Below, in pieces: positions 7,889-16,167 of a DNA stretch of 64,000 nucleotides. How positions within the stretch are numbered: position 1 is the stretch's first letter; each line of letters starts with the position of its first letter. The notes under the pieces are model-generated. The model saw only the letters and a program-made list of their open reading frames with translations, was not told the DNA's origin and did not search any database. The position numbers and the translations under genes were made by a program. Origin of the DNA: Mucilaginibacter flavidus (lineage in GTDB: Bacteria > Bacteroidota > Bacteroidia > Sphingobacteriales > Sphingobacteriaceae); the NCBI RefSeq assembly GCF_024055575.1, contig NZ_JAMXOE010000015.1, positions 62,001 to 126,000 on the forward strand, given 5' to 3'.

Positions 7889-8981
7889 CAATCTCTCCTC
7901 CCTTTACTTTAAACAGCGTGATGGCCACACCTATATTATCAAATATCCCGCGCACGCGGCTTTCGCTGGTATCTGTTATAAATACCTGGCCAAAATCATG
8001 GTTCGATATCATTTGCATTAATTTGGTGACCCTTGAGTCGTCAAGTTTGTCAAAAATATCATCAAGCAATAATATTGGCTTAAATTTATTCTGCCGATCT
8101 AAAAAACTGTATTGCGCGAGCTTAAGCGCTATCAAAAACGATTTTTGCTGCCCCTGCGAGCCAAACTTTTTCATCGGCATGCCGTGGATGGAAAAAACCA
8201 GGTCATCCTTATGGATACCGGCGTTGGTACGCTCCAGCATCCTGTCCTTTTCCATGTTTTTCTTCAGCAAACCTGCAAAATCATTCAGCAGCAACTGTGA
8301 ATCATACACCATTTCCACCTGCTCGGCGTCGTCGCTTAAAAAACTATAATGCTTGTTAAATATGCTGGTGAAAGCCTCCATAAATAATTTGCGCTTTTCA
8401 AAAATGCGGTTGCCTGAAGCCGTTAGCTGTTCATCAATAATTTCAAGTAATGCCGGGTCGTAACGGCCGGTATCGGCAATTTGCTTCAGTAGCGCATTGC
8501 GATTGGCCAATACCTTATTATATACCAGCAATTCATCAAGGTATGAGTTATCGGTTTGTGATATCACATTATCGATAAACTTACGCCGTTCATCACTGCC
8601 TTCAATTATAATGCTGATATCATATGGCGATACCATTACCAGGGGCAGCAGGCCTATGTGGTCGGCAAGGCGCTGGTAGTCTTTCTTGTTCCGTTTAAAT
8701 TGCTTTTTTTGGTTCTTCTTTACCGAGCAGGCAATATTTTCGGCTTTACCGTCGCGGTCAAAATTTCCGGTAACGATAAAAAAATCCGTTCCCTGTTTTA
8801 TTTGTTGGCTGTCGATGGGGTTAAAATAGCTTTTGCACAATGCCAGGTAATAAATGGCATCAAGTAAATTGGTTTTGCCGGCGCCATTGTTGCCGGTAAA
8901 AACGTTAACGCCCTCGCTAAAGGTTAAGCCCGCCTCTGCGTAATTTTTAAAATTGATAACCGATAGCTGCTTCAGATACAT
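7881..8981 (-). CDS. recF: DNA replication and repair protein RecF
   Basis: RecF is an SMC-like ATPase that helps RecO/RecR load RecA at gaps. The Walker A motif GNNGAGKTNLLDAIYYL begins near residue 30, the ABC signature SQGQQKSFLIALKLAQ lies near residue 270, and the Walker B/D-loop LLLDDIFDKLD lies near 300. The length of 366 is normal for Bacteroidota. It is the first gene of a pair with the DUF721 gene, and the 3' end overlaps it. No dnaA or dnaN is adjacent, so this is not an origin-type gene cluster. Confidence 0.97.
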   Translation of the reverse strand: MYLKQLSVINFKNYAEAGLTFSEGVNVFTGNNGAGKTNLLDAIYYLALCKSYFNPIDSQQIKQGTDFFIVTGNFDRDGKAENIACSVKKNQKKQFKRNKKDYQRLADHIGLLPLVMVSPYDISIIIEGSDERRKFIDNVISQTDNSYLDELLVYNKVLANRNALLKQIADTGRYDPALLEIIDEQLTASGNRIFEKRKLFMEAFTSIFNKHYSFLSDDAEQVEMVYDSQLLLNDFAGLLKKNMEKDRMLERTNAGIHKDDLVFSIHGMPMKKFGSQGQQKSFLIALKLAQYSFLDRQNKFKPILLLDDIFDKLDDSRVTKLMQMISNHDFGQVFITDTSESRVRGIFDNIGVAITLFKVKGGEIDA

Positions 8982-8999
8982 AAGGAGGTGTAAAGTTAG

Positions 9000-9153
9000 T
9001 GATTAGAGGTTAGAGATTGGAGATTAGTTTAAAAATGCGGATTGCGGAGGGCTGAATGCGGAATGATTTTACAAATAAACACGTTGAATATCAGCCATTA
9101 TTTAACAATATGTCCTGCCTAATCTCTAATTAACCAACCTCCAATCTCTAACA
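9000..9153. repeat. Word-type inverted repeat, TTAGAGATT theme
   Basis: Left arm (9000-9030) repeats variants of GATTAGAGGTTAGAGATT. Right arm (9119-9153) repeats CTAATCTCTAATT and CCAATCTCTAAC, its reverse complement. The loop contains an unrelated Gly/Cys-type triplet pattern (GCGGATTGCGGAGGG). It occupies the space between divergently oriented recF and the TPR gene. The same word recurs at 11102-11206. Confidence 0.8.
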
Positions 9154-9176
9154 TTAAATAATAAATTTAAAAGCTA

Positions 9177-9206
9177 TTGATAAAAATTTTGAAAACTGTA
9201 TTTTTG
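9177..9206 (+). promoter_or_regulatory. Promoter of the TPR gene (TTG-N19-TATTTTTG)
   Basis: TTG at 9177-9179 and TATTTTTG at 9199-9206 are separated by 19 nt, matching the Bacteroidota -33/-7 layout. The start codon follows at 9229. Confidence 0.65.
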
Positions 9207-9228
9207 CAAACTTAATTTTAGAAAAGAA

Positions 9229-9906
9229 ATGTCAAAAACCCAGGTGAATACCAAGCCGGTAGCGCAAGAGAAGAATGCAGGGCAGGCCGGTAACTTTTTC
9301 CGCGAGAACCAAAAAAGCGTAATTTTTATAGTAGGCGCCATTTTCGCCATGGTTGTTATATATATAGCTTATCAAAAACTTTATATCGCACCGCTTGAAG
9401 TTAAAGCTGCCAACCAGATGCACGTTGCACAGGATTTTTGGGCTAAAAAAGACTGGGACAAAGCTATTAAAGGCGATGCAGGGTACCCTGGCTTTCAAAA
9501 AATAATTGACGATTACGGCAATACCAAGTCAGCAAACCTGGCCTACTTTTATTTAGGCACTGCTTATTTAAACAAAGGTGAATTTCAAAAAGCTATTGAC
9601 AACCTGGTTAACTACCGAGGTAACGATAGCATGGTTGCTGCTGAAGCATTTGGCGGCACCGCAGATGCTTATGTTGAACTAAAAGATTACGACAAAGCTG
9701 TAACTTACTTTAAAAAAGCGGCCGACAAAGCAAGTAATAAATTTTTGACTCCGCTTTACCTGAAAAAATTAGGCCTGGTTTACGAAACACAAAACGATAA
9801 CCAGTCGGCTGACGAAACTTACAAAAAAATAAAAAGCGACTACCCCGAAAGCCCCGAAGCTCAGAATATTGATGAGCTGATAGCGCGCACCGAGGCTAAG
9901 CTTTAA
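9229..9906 (+). CDS. TPR-repeat inner-membrane protein (YfgM-like)
   Basis: A short cytoplasmic N-terminus (residues 1-32) precedes a membrane segment at about 33-53. A periplasmic part of roughly 170 residues with at least three tetratricopeptide units follows: LAYFYLGTAYLNKGEFQKAI, AFGGTADAYVELKDYDKAV, and LYLKKLGLVYETQNDNQSAD. This topology resembles YfgM/ancillary SecYEG proteins and other periplasmic TPR adaptors. It is upstream of ribH with a repeat-filled gap. A precise partner cannot be seen. Confidence 0.85.
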   Translation: MSKTQVNTKPVAQEKNAGQAGNFFRENQKSVIFIVGAIFAMVVIYIAYQKLYIAPLEVKAANQMHVAQDFWAKKDWDKAIKGDAGYPGFQKIIDDYGNTKSANLAYFYLGTAYLNKGEFQKAIDNLVNYRGNDSMVAAEAFGGTADAYVELKDYDKAVTYFKKAADKASNKFLTPLYLKKLGLVYETQNDNQSADETYKKIKSDYPESPEAQNIDELIARTEAKL

Positions 9907-9907
9907 A

Positions 9908-10040
9908 AATATTTCGGAAGTCGGATTTTCGATTTCGGAATTGATATTTTGGATTAATTCTCTGATTTACCATTCCGCAATCGACATTCCGACTTTCGCA
10001 TTTAAATAAATCCGACATCGAACATCCGAAATCCGAATTA
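9908..10040. repeat. Word-type inverted repeat, TTTCGGAAT theme
   Basis: Left arm contains TTTCGGAAGTCGGATTTTCG and ATTTCGGAATTG. Right arm contains ATTCCGCAATCGACATTCCG, CCGACATCGAACATCCG and AAATCCGAATT, which are reverse-complement variants of the same word. The block fills the TPR-ribH gap up to the ribH start. Confidence 0.75.
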
Positions 10041-10042
10041 AA

Positions 10043-10537
10043 ATGTCTTCTCAGCTAAAAAACTTATCTGATTTTTCTGAAACCGAAATTCCGTCGGCGG
10101 CCCCATTTAGCTTCGGCATTGTTGTAGCTGAATGGAACGCAGGCATTACCAATGCATTGTACAAAGGTGCTTACGAAAGCCTGCTTGAGCATGGCGCTTT
10201 GGCCGAAAAAATTTTCACCTACACGGTTCCTGGCAGCTTTGAATTAACATCAGGAGCTGATTTTTTATTAAAAAATAGTAAATTAGATGCCGTAATATGC
10301 CTTGGCTGTGTTATACAAGGCGAGACAAGGCATTTCGATTTTATTTGCAACGCAGTGGCTAACGGCTTAACCAATGTTGCTATTAAATACTCAAAACCTG
10401 TTATATTTGGCGTGTTAACCACTGATAACCAACAGCAGGCAACTGACAGGGCTGGTGGTAAACATGGAAATAAAGGTATTGAAGGTGCTGTAACTGCCAT
10501 AAAAATGGCGTACCTTGCTGAAACTTTAAACAGTTAA
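10043..10537 (+). CDS. ribH: 6,7-dimethyl-8-ribityllumazine synthase
   Basis: It condenses the ribityl pyrimidine with 3,4-dihydroxybutanone phosphate in riboflavin synthesis. The motifs are FGIVVAEWNAGIT near residue 25, the PGSFELTSGADFLL region, VICLGCVIQGETRHFDFIC, and the C-terminal NRAGGKHGNKG-type sequence (here DRAGGKHGNKG), where His aids catalysis. The 164-residue length fits the icosahedral/pentameric family. No riboflavin riboswitch is visible upstream. A small lipoprotein gene follows 30 bp later. Confidence 0.96.
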   Translation: MSSQLKNLSDFSETEIPSAAPFSFGIVVAEWNAGITNALYKGAYESLLEHGALAEKIFTYTVPGSFELTSGADFLLKNSKLDAVICLGCVIQGETRHFDFICNAVANGLTNVAIKYSKPVIFGVLTTDNQQQATDRAGGKHGNKGIEGAVTAIKMAYLAETLNS

Positions 10538-10567
10538 TTTCGTATAAAAACCCTGACGGATTAAAAC

Positions 10568-10678
10568 ATGAAGAAAGTAATTTACATCGCTATCATCGCT
10601 TTAGTATTAGGCAGCATGGCTTCATGCTCCAACAAACTGTGCCCTGCATACGGTTCATACCCAAAAAGCGGGCGTTAA
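10568..10678 (+). CDS. Very small lipoprotein, 36 aa
   Basis: ATG at 10568 opens a 36-codon frame with a lipoprotein signal: MKKVIYIAIIALVLGSMASC, with Cys at 20, then a short tail containing NKLCPAYGSYPK. The lipobox and the second Cys look real, and such miniature Cys-anchored proteins are common in Sphingobacteriaceae next to housekeeping genes. The function is unknown. It follows ribH closely and may share its transcript. Confidence 0.7.
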   Translation: MKKVIYIAIIALVLGSMASCSNKLCPAYGSYPKSGR

Positions 10679-10770
10679 CAGTTAAATGTCATTTTTTATC
10701 AATTGCGCCAAACCGGAACATGCTTTGCGTTGTTTTGCGTTTAATAGGCATTCATTCCTATAAATATTTT

Positions 10771-11100
10771 ATGAACTGGACATCGCTGGAATCGGCTGAG
10801 CAAATTAATGCTATAAAACATCAGGAAGGGTATAGTGTGATTTTTAAACATAGCACCCGTTGCTCCATCAGTATGATGGTTAAAAAACGTTTCGAACTGG
10901 ATTGGGACAAGCTCCCCGGTAATTTACCCCTCTATTTTCTCGATCTGATAAAGCACCGCGACTTATCGAACCAAATAGCATCCGATTTTATCGTTCATCA
11001 CGAGTCGCCCCAGATGCTGGTGATAAAAGACGGCGAATGTGTGCTTGATCTGTCGCATGGGGAAGTTTCTGTTGAGGAAGCTCTTTCAGTGATTGGTTAA
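10771..11100 (+). CDS. ytxJ: Bacilliredoxin-like YtxJ protein
   Basis: The 109-residue protein has the thioredoxin-like fold of YtxJ/BrxC: a VIFKHSTRCSIS motif with the single reactive Cys near residue 31, and a beta strand LVIKDGECV late in the protein. In Firmicutes this family removes bacillithiol from proteins, and Bacteroidota often make bacillithiol as well. I start at ATG (MNWTSLESAE); the long upstream frame lacks homology and runs into the lipoprotein gene. The nearby lipA and ribH suggest a redox/cofactor neighbourhood, which is weak inference. Confidence 0.85.
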   Translation: MNWTSLESAEQINAIKHQEGYSVIFKHSTRCSISMMVKKRFELDWDKLPGNLPLYFLDLIKHRDLSNQIASDFIVHHESPQMLVIKDGECVLDLSHGEVSVEEALSVIG

Positions 11101-11101
11101 T

Positions 11102-11206
11102 TAGAATTTAGAGATTAGTTAAAGCTGCTGCTTATCCTGCCGCCGGCCGAATGTTTCAAAACTGTAAAAACTAATCTCTAATCTCCGGCCTCTAATCTCT
11201 AATCAC
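11102..11206. repeat. Word-type inverted repeat, AATCTCTAA theme
   Basis: Left arm TTAGAGATTAG (11107-11117). Right arm repeats CTAATCTCTAATC three times with variation (11170-11206). It fills the space between ytxJ and lipA, and shares its word with the block at 9000-9153. Confidence 0.75.
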
Positions 11207-11217
11207 AACTTTTTACA

Positions 11218-11225
11218 TACTTTTG
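11218..11225 (+). promoter_or_regulatory. Candidate -7 element for lipA, giving a near-leaderless mRNA
   Basis: TACTTTTG matches TAnnTTTG. The lipA ATG begins only 5 bases later, so transcription from this element would start at or next to the start codon. Confidence 0.45.
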
Positions 11226-11230
11226 TATCC

Positions 11231-12112
11231 ATGATTGAATTGCCGGTAGTTGCTGCTGTTAGCCAAACCCAACGCAAGCCTGATTGGCTTAGGGTTAAGC
11301 TTCCTATTGGAAAAGAATATGCCCATGTGCGCGGATTAGTTGATGAGCACAAACTGCACACCATTTGCGAAAGCGGTAATTGCCCAAACATGGGCGAGTG
11401 CTGGGGTGCTGGTACTGCCACCTTTATGATACTGGGCAATATTTGTACCCGCTCATGTTCGTTTTGTGCCGTTGCTACCGGCCGACCGTTGGCTGTTGAT
11501 ACCGACGAGCCGAACCGAGTAGCCAATTCGGTTAAATTAATGCAGGTTAAGCATTGTGTAATTACCTCTGTCGACCGTGACGATTTAAAGGATGGCGGTT
11601 CCATTATTTGGGCCGAAACCATTAACGCCATACGCAGGGAAAGCCCCGGAACAACGCTGGAGACTTTACTGCCAGATTTCAGGGGCATCTGGGACAATCT
11701 TGGGCGCGTGCTTGAAACCCGCCCCGAAGTGGTATCACATAACCTTGAAACCGTTAGGCGCTTAACGCGCGAAGTGCGCATACAAGCAAAATACGACCGA
11801 AGCCTTGAATGTTTAAAACATATTTCGCAGGCTGGCTTACGTACCAAATCGGGTATTATGCTGGGGCTTGGTGAAACCGAAGATGACGTTTTCGAGGCGA
11901 TGGATGATTTGCTGGCGGCCGGCGTACAGATACTTACCCTGGGGCAATATTTACAACCAACACGCAACCATCACCCTGTAATTGACTGGATACATCCCGA
12001 CCAGTTCGACCGGTTGAAACAATTTGGGCTTGATAAGGGTTTTAGGTATGTAGAAAGCGGACCGCTGGTTCGTTCGTCATATCATGCAGAAAAACATCTG
12101 TTTGAAATCTAA
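11231..12112 (+). CDS. lipA: Lipoyl synthase
   Basis: This radical-SAM enzyme inserts two sulfurs into octanoyl groups on lipoyl domains. The auxiliary cluster motif [13 protein letters not shown] (three Cys, residues about 54-66) and the SAM-cluster motif CTRSCSFC near residue 80 are both present, and the C-terminal RSSYHAEK supplies the final Ser ligand. The length (293 aa) is normal. The TTG start of the sigma factor gene lies only 24 bp after the stop, so partial cotranscription is possible though functionally unrelated. Confidence 0.97.
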   Translation: MIELPVVAAVSQTQRKPDWLRVKLPIGKEYAHVRGLVDEHKLHTICESGNCPNMGECWGAGTATFMILGNICTRSCSFCAVATGRPLAVDTDEPNRVANSVKLMQVKHCVITSVDRDDLKDGGSIIWAETINAIRRESPGTTLETLLPDFRGIWDNLGRVLETRPEVVSHNLETVRRLTREVRIQAKYDRSLECLKHISQAGLRTKSGIMLGLGETEDDVFEAMDDLLAAGVQILTLGQYLQPTRNHHPVIDWIHPDQFDRLKQFGLDKGFRYVESGPLVRSSYHAEKHLFEI

Positions 12113-12136
12113 AAATTCTTATTAACTTCAGCCCAA

Positions 12137-12688
12137 TTGAGCAGGAAACGAAAAATATCGCTATCGGAAGAAGAATTAGTGCTTGCGCTAAGGAACCGGG
12201 AAAAGATTGCAATAGAAGCGCTTTACGACATGTATTCCTCCTCGTTGTATGGTATCATATCGCGCATAATAATTGATATCCCAACAGCAGAAGATGTATT
12301 GCAGGAAACGTTCGTAAAAATCTGGAATTCGTTTGCGAGTTACAGTACTGAAAAAGGCCGCCTGTTTACCTGGATGGTTAATATTGCCCGCAATTTGGCG
12401 ATAGATAAAATACGGTCGAAAGATTTTAAGAACCAAAACAAAAACCAGGAGCTTGAAAATAACGTAACTTTCATAGACGAACAAAGAAACACAGTTTACA
12501 ACCCTGAGCTACTGGGCATTAAAGAATTGGTGGAAACACTAAAGCCCGAGCAAAAGTCGATTCTCGACCTTGTTTACTTTAAAGGATACACACATGTGGA
12601 AGCCGCCGATGAACTTGGCGTGCCACTTGGTACCATTAAAACAAGGCTTAGAATGGCCATAATACAGCTCAGAAAACATTTTAATTGA
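12137..12688 (+). CDS. ECF-type RNA polymerase sigma factor
   Basis: Region 2 is seen in residues about 25-95 (AIEALYDMYSSSLYGII, PTAEDVLQETFVKIWNSF, GRLFTWMVNIARNLAIDKIR), and region 4 in about 125-180 (LKPEQKSILDLVYFKGYTHVEAADELG, PLGTIKTRLRMAI). This is the extracytoplasmic-function sigma group related to SigK. The start is TTG, because no ATG or GTG lies before region 2 in frame. Its stop overlaps the start of the anti-sigma gene, so the two are cotranscribed and translationally linked. Confidence 0.9.
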   Translation: MSRKRKISLSEEELVLALRNREKIAIEALYDMYSSSLYGIISRIIIDIPTAEDVLQETFVKIWNSFASYSTEKGRLFTWMVNIARNLAIDKIRSKDFKNQNKNQELENNVTFIDEQRNTVYNPELLGIKELVETLKPEQKSILDLVYFKGYTHVEAADELGVPLGTIKTRLRMAIIQLRKHFN

Positions 12689-13527
12689 ACAGGCGGAAAG
12701 TGGAAGATATTAAAGCATATATAGAATCGGGCATTTTGGAACTTTATGTTTTGGGTGATATTACCCACGACGAAAAGTTGCAGGTGGAGGCTATGGCTGC
12801 AAAACATCCGGCAATAAAATCCGAGTTGGATGAAATTGAGCGGTCGATGGAACAATATGCAGAACATAATGCGGTTGAGCCAAACGAACAATTACGGGGA
12901 AGAATATTAAACAGCTTACTTACCAACCTCGGCGACGACAGCACGTTTAATAAGGCCGAAGACTTTAGAGATAATGTAGTAACGCTACCAGTAGCACAAC
13001 CAACAAATTTTTACAAATACGCATTTGCGGCATGCCTTGCTTTATTAATTGCAAGCGGTGTAGCATTAATGAACTTATATAATAAGCTGCAGCAATCAAA
13101 CACCCAATTAGCGGTGCTGCAGGCCGATAAGCAACATTTCGCCAACAGGGTAAATTTTGTTGAGAACGAGCTTGGCGTACTGCGCGATACTACCTTTAGG
13201 TTTTTGAAATTAAAAGCGACCCCTAAGGCCCCTGCGGGTGCTTCTATTACGATTGCATGGAGCAAAGAAAGGCACAAGGTGATGGTTGATATGGCCAATG
13301 TAAAAATGCCTGTGAACGATAAGGAGCACCAATACCAGCTATGGGCACTTGTTGGCGGCAAGCCTGTCGACCTGGGCGTATTTGACGCCAATCCCGATTC
13401 GACAGATATGAAGGAGATGAAAACCATTGCGGCGGTAAAAACCGATGCTTTTGCAGTGACCCTCGAACCACGCGGCGGCAGCATAAACCCCACCATGGAC
13501 CAAATGATGGTGCTCGGGAAGTTTTAG
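12685..13527 (+). CDS. Anti-sigma factor, RskA/anti-sigma-K type
   Basis: The 280-residue protein has an N-terminal anti-sigma helix domain (VEDIKAYIESGILELYVLGD, residues 5-25), a membrane helix near residues 108-128 (YKYAFAACLALLIASGVA) and a coiled-coil stretch. The C-terminal RskA domain contains HQYQLWALVGGKPVDLG, FAVTLEPRGGS and PTMDQMMVLG. It should hold the preceding ECF sigma factor at the membrane until released by proteolysis. The start is TTG at 12685 or GTG at 12700; the sigma gene stop overlaps the TTG. Confidence 0.88.
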   Translation: MNRRKVEDIKAYIESGILELYVLGDITHDEKLQVEAMAAKHPAIKSELDEIERSMEQYAEHNAVEPNEQLRGRILNSLLTNLGDDSTFNKAEDFRDNVVTLPVAQPTNFYKYAFAACLALLIASGVALMNLYNKLQQSNTQLAVLQADKQHFANRVNFVENELGVLRDTTFRFLKLKATPKAPAGASITIAWSKERHKVMVDMANVKMPVNDKEHQYQLWALVGGKPVDLGVFDANPDSTDMKEMKTIAAVKTDAFAVTLEPRGGSINPTMDQMMVLGKF

Positions 13528-13528
13528 G

Positions 13529-13637
13529 GCTAGTTGATTGAGTTTGATTTAGTTAAATTGGGATTACCTGTTTAGCCATATTCGCTCCGATAGTCGATAA
13601 CTTAATCAACCCAATCCAACTTAATCAACTATTCAAC
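13529..13637. repeat. Word-type inverted repeat, TTGATTAAGTT theme
   Basis: Left arm: GCTAGTTGATTGAGTTTGAT and TTAGTTAAATTGGG. Right arm: TAACTTAATCAACCCAATCC and AACTTAATCAACTATTCAAC. The arms are complementary in pieces around a 32-nt loop. This is the first part of the 370-bp gap after the anti-sigma gene. Confidence 0.75.
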
Positions 13638-13745
13638 TTTTTTTTATTTTCCTAAAACAACTTTAAAACCAGCTTGTTACTAAGCTAATTTTATATTGTT
13701 AAGATAACAAGAATTAATTTTTAGTTGTTTTTGTAACTAAACAAA

Positions 13746-13898
13746 TTGGTAAAACGTCTTATAGGTATAAAATTGGAGCTTGACTTTGTATTAGTATAGT
13801 CAAAGAACGGGTTCACAATTTCCCCATTGAGTATTTTGTTCTTTATAAGATCAGTTAATAGTTAGGAACGGTTGTACGATACTTACAACCGTTTTTTT
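13746..13898 (+). ncRNA. Candidate small RNA of about 117 nt with own promoter and terminator
   Basis: A promoter-like pair (TTG at 13746 and TAAAATTG at 13768, 19 nt apart) is followed by paired segments TTGACT/AGTCAA and AAAGAAC/GTTCTTT, and then by a strong terminator at 13867-13898. No reading frame uses the stretch, and the terminator points away from the neighbouring gene on the minus strand, so a plus-strand transcript must end here. It could also be just the 3' end of the sigma/anti-sigma mRNA. Its size resembles 6S-type RNAs of the phylum, which I cannot verify. Confidence 0.35.
13867..13898 (+). terminator. Intrinsic terminator, plus strand
   Basis: AACGGTTGT pairs with ACAACCGTT (9 bp, loop of 9) and is followed by seven Ts. 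It reads on the plus strand and its T-run overlaps the 3' end of the convergent nnrD-type gene. Confidence 0.8.
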
Positions 13899-15402
13899 AT
13901 GCCATTAACTTTGCCATGGTAGCAGGCAGGCGCGCTGCCAATTGTGCGGGCATAACCACATTTAACCTGTTTGGCCGCGAAAGTTCATCACCAGCCTTTC
14001 CGTGTATATAAGCACCTATAATGCAGGCTTCTTCCGGGGTGTATTTCTGGGCCAGTAACGAGGTAATTATCCCCGTAAGTACGTCACCCATGCCGCCGGT
14101 AGCCATCGCCGGGTTACTGGTTGTGTTAAAGTATACCATTCCCTGCGGGGTTATGGTTATGGTATAATCGTTTTTCAATAATATATATATATTGTGCTCC
14201 CGGGCTTTTTCTAAACCGGTTTGGATACGAGACCACCAGTTGCCGTGTTCTCCAAAAAGCCTGTCGAACTCTTTCATATGGGGAGTCAGGATACTGTTTT
14301 CGGGTAATTCTGCCCAGAGTTCTTTGTTTGCTGCTAGTAAGTTAAGCGCATCGGCATCAACTACAATTGGTTTTTCGTAATTGGCTAATACATCTGCCAG
14401 TAGCCCCATCGCATCATCCTGTTTACCTAAGCCCGGGCCAATCCCTATCGAACTGAATTTATCCCATTCAATAGCCGGCACTTCGCCGCCGCTGCGTATC
14501 ACGGCCATTAATTCGGGCATGTAAGTATTCAAAGCCGTTAGTCCGCTTTTTGGAACACACGCTGTGGTTAACCCGGCCCCGGCATAAGCACACGCAGCAG
14601 CACTTAATAATGCTGCACCCATGGTTTCTTCTTTTCCGGCTATAATTAAAGCATGTCCGTATGTGCCTTTATTACTAAAACGATGGCGGGGCTTCAATAG
14701 TCCCCGTATATCTTTTTCTTCAACCGCCTGGTAGGACGAGTTTAACGAACGAACAAACTTTTCATCAATACCGATATTAACTGCTTCCCAGCAATCAATA
14801 TACGGCGCCGAGTCGGGTAACAGGAAATTGATTTTTGGCTGTTGAAAGGTAATTACCAGGTCGGCCTTTAACACGATAGCATCGGCAGGCATTTCCCCTT
14901 CCGAAAAAAAACCAGTAGGTACATCTACCGAAACTACGGTTGATTTTAAATTATTGATATAGTTAACCAGCCTTTTATAGTCGCCCTCAAGCGGTTTATT
15001 TAGCCCAGTGCCAAGTAAGGCATCTATAATGATCGGGCTATTTTCTTCGGGCAAACTCTCGCCAGGTTTTACTTCCTTTAAGGGGATACCGGTTTGTTGT
15101 AGTCTTTTAAAGTTCGTATTAAAATCATCCGATGCTTTATCTGAAAACCTGGCGACTACGACGTTGATGTTTTTATATTGATGCTCGCTAAGCATGCGCG
15201 CTATGGCCAATCCGTCGCCGCCATTGTTGCCGGTACCGCAGTAAACAGTAATGGCCTTTTTCTTCTCCTGGAAATGATTGCAAAACCAGCCCACAAATGC
15301 TTTGGAGGCGCGTTCCATTAAATCAACCGAGCTTATCGGCTCGTTGGCTATAGTATAAGCATCAGCTTCGCGAATTTGGGATGAAATTAACAATGGTAAC
15401 AT
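13897..15402 (-). CDS. nnrD: Bifunctional NAD(P)H-hydrate epimerase/dehydratase
   Basis: It repairs hydrated NADH and NADPH. The N-terminal half (residues 1-215) is a YjeF_N epimerase with YCGTGNNGGDGLAIARML near residue 55 and a TGLNKPL region. The C-terminal half (about 225-500) is a ribokinase-like ADP-dependent dehydratase with KGTYGHALIIAG, LTPHMKEFDRLFG, and the ATP-binding motif ATGGMGDVLTG near residue 430. The 501-residue fused form is common in bacteria. It stands alone, convergent to the sigma operon. Confidence 0.93.
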   Translation of the reverse strand: MLPLLISSQIREADAYTIANEPISSVDLMERASKAFVGWFCNHFQEKKKAITVYCGTGNNGGDGLAIARMLSEHQYKNINVVVARFSDKASDDFNTNFKRLQQTGIPLKEVKPGESLPEENSPIIIDALLGTGLNKPLEGDYKRLVNYINNLKSTVVSVDVPTGFFSEGEMPADAIVLKADLVITFQQPKINFLLPDSAPYIDCWEAVNIGIDEKFVRSLNSSYQAVEEKDIRGLLKPRHRFSNKGTYGHALIIAGKEETMGAALLSAAACAYAGAGLTTACVPKSGLTALNTYMPELMAVIRSGGEVPAIEWDKFSSIGIGPGLGKQDDAMGLLADVLANYEKPIVVDADALNLLAANKELWAELPENSILTPHMKEFDRLFGEHGNWWSRIQTGLEKAREHNIYILLKNDYTITITPQGMVYFNTTSNPAMATGGMGDVLTGIITSLLAQKYTPEEACIIGAYIHGKAGDELSRPNRLNVVMPAQLAARLPATMAKLMA

Positions 15403-15448
15403 ATAAGCTAAAGTTACGATTGTTTGGTTTTGTTTGGAGAGAATAGAT

Positions 15449-15595
15449 TTACTTATTTGCTATCGGACTCGTCCCGTGAAAGGAAGATGGCGTTCTTTTT
15501 AGAAATTGCGATTTGAAATGAGACGTTATTTCATCCAGCTTTTCTGCAGATATAGAAGCGTTAACGTTGATGTACTTTTTTAATGTGTCGTACAT
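15449..15595 (-). pseudogene. Truncated Crp/Fnr-family regulator remnant
   Basis: A 48-codon frame reads MYDTLKKYINVNASISAEKL, then DEITSHFKSQFLKR, which is typical of the first 35 residues of Bacteroidota Crp/Fnr proteins before the cyclic-nucleotide-binding barrel. The frame then changes to unrelated sequence ending in SPIANK and a stop; the sensor and HTH domains are gone. I infer a deletion. It lies between the hydrate-repair gene and yoeB. A tiny expressed peptide cannot be excluded. Confidence 0.55.
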
Positions 15596-15645
15596 AAATT
15601 ATTAAACTATTTCGTATCGTAGCGGGCAGAAGCGTTCATAAATCC

Positions 15646-15900
15646 CTAATAATGATACCTGCATTGCAAAATGACAATAGATTTTTCGTCGATTTTGTAT
15701 ACTAATCTATGTTCCAGGTTTATTCGCCGTGACCACCATCCGGCGAGGTTGTGCTTCAACGGCTCCGGTTTACCGCTCCCCTCAAATGGCATTCGCTCAA
15801 TTTCTTTCAGCAGCGAATTGATTTTCTTTAAGGTAGCTTTATCAGTGGTTTGCCAATACAAATAATCTTCCCAGCCTTGGTCAAGAAACACTATTTTCAT
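15646..15900 (-). CDS. yoeB: YoeB/Txe toxin, ribosome-dependent mRNA interferase
   Basis: The 84 residues match YoeB closely. The core pattern includes FLDQGWEDYLYWQ, LLKEIERMPFEGSGKPEPLK, GWWSRRINLEHRLVY and the C-terminal RYHY with the catalytic His. YoeB cleaves mRNA at the ribosomal A site. The gene overlaps yefM by four bases (ATGA), the usual toxin-antitoxin layout with antitoxin first. All active-site residues I can check (Glu46-like, Arg65-like and His83-like) appear intact, so it is probably functional. Confidence 0.95.
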   Translation of the reverse strand: MKIVFLDQGWEDYLYWQTTDKATLKKINSLLKEIERMPFEGSGKPEPLKHNLAGWWSRRINLEHRLVYKIDEKSIVILQCRYHY

Positions 15901-16151
15901 TCTTCAATAAGGCTTCTTTCCTTACCTAAACCCAGGTCGTAATCTTCAATACCCTTTAGCAATCGAGCCGCGTTGGCTGGACTTTTAAGCAGGTAAAAAG
16001 TTTCTTCCATGCTTTCGTAATCCGACTTCGATAGCACAACAACGTCCTCGCCGTTAGCACTTGTGACATACAACGGGGCGTGGTTATTCCGCACATTGTC
16101 AAGATAGGACTTCAATTTCTGCCTGAAGCTTGTATACGTTGTTACCTGCAT
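15897..16151 (-). CDS. yefM: YefM-type antitoxin (Phd/YefM family)
   Basis: The protein has 84 residues with the Phd/YefM N-terminal DNA-binding fold (VTTYTSFRQKLKSYLDNV), the middle strand ANGEDVVVLSKSDYESMEET, and a C-terminal segment that wraps YoeB. It neutralises the toxin and, with it, represses its own promoter. Upstream lie two TGTACA hexamers on the promoter (see the operator entry). Start ATG at 16151 gives MQVTTYTS. Confidence 0.94.
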   Translation of the reverse strand: MQVTTYTSFRQKLKSYLDNVRNNHAPLYVTSANGEDVVVLSKSDYESMEETFYLLKSPANAARLLKGIEDYDLGLGKERSLIEE

Positions 16152-16167
16152 TATTAAAAATTTTTAA

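Noticed and set aside
7881-8981. recF as a sign of a replication origin
   Set aside because: No dnaA, dnaN, gyrB or DnaA-box cluster is nearby.
9908-10042. Possible FMN riboswitch upstream of ribH
   Set aside because: The space is filled with word-type repeats. None of the conserved RFN motifs is visible.
11203-11967. Minus-strand frame of 254 codons
   Set aside because: It is the complement of lipA, whose motifs are unambiguous, and starts inside lipA.
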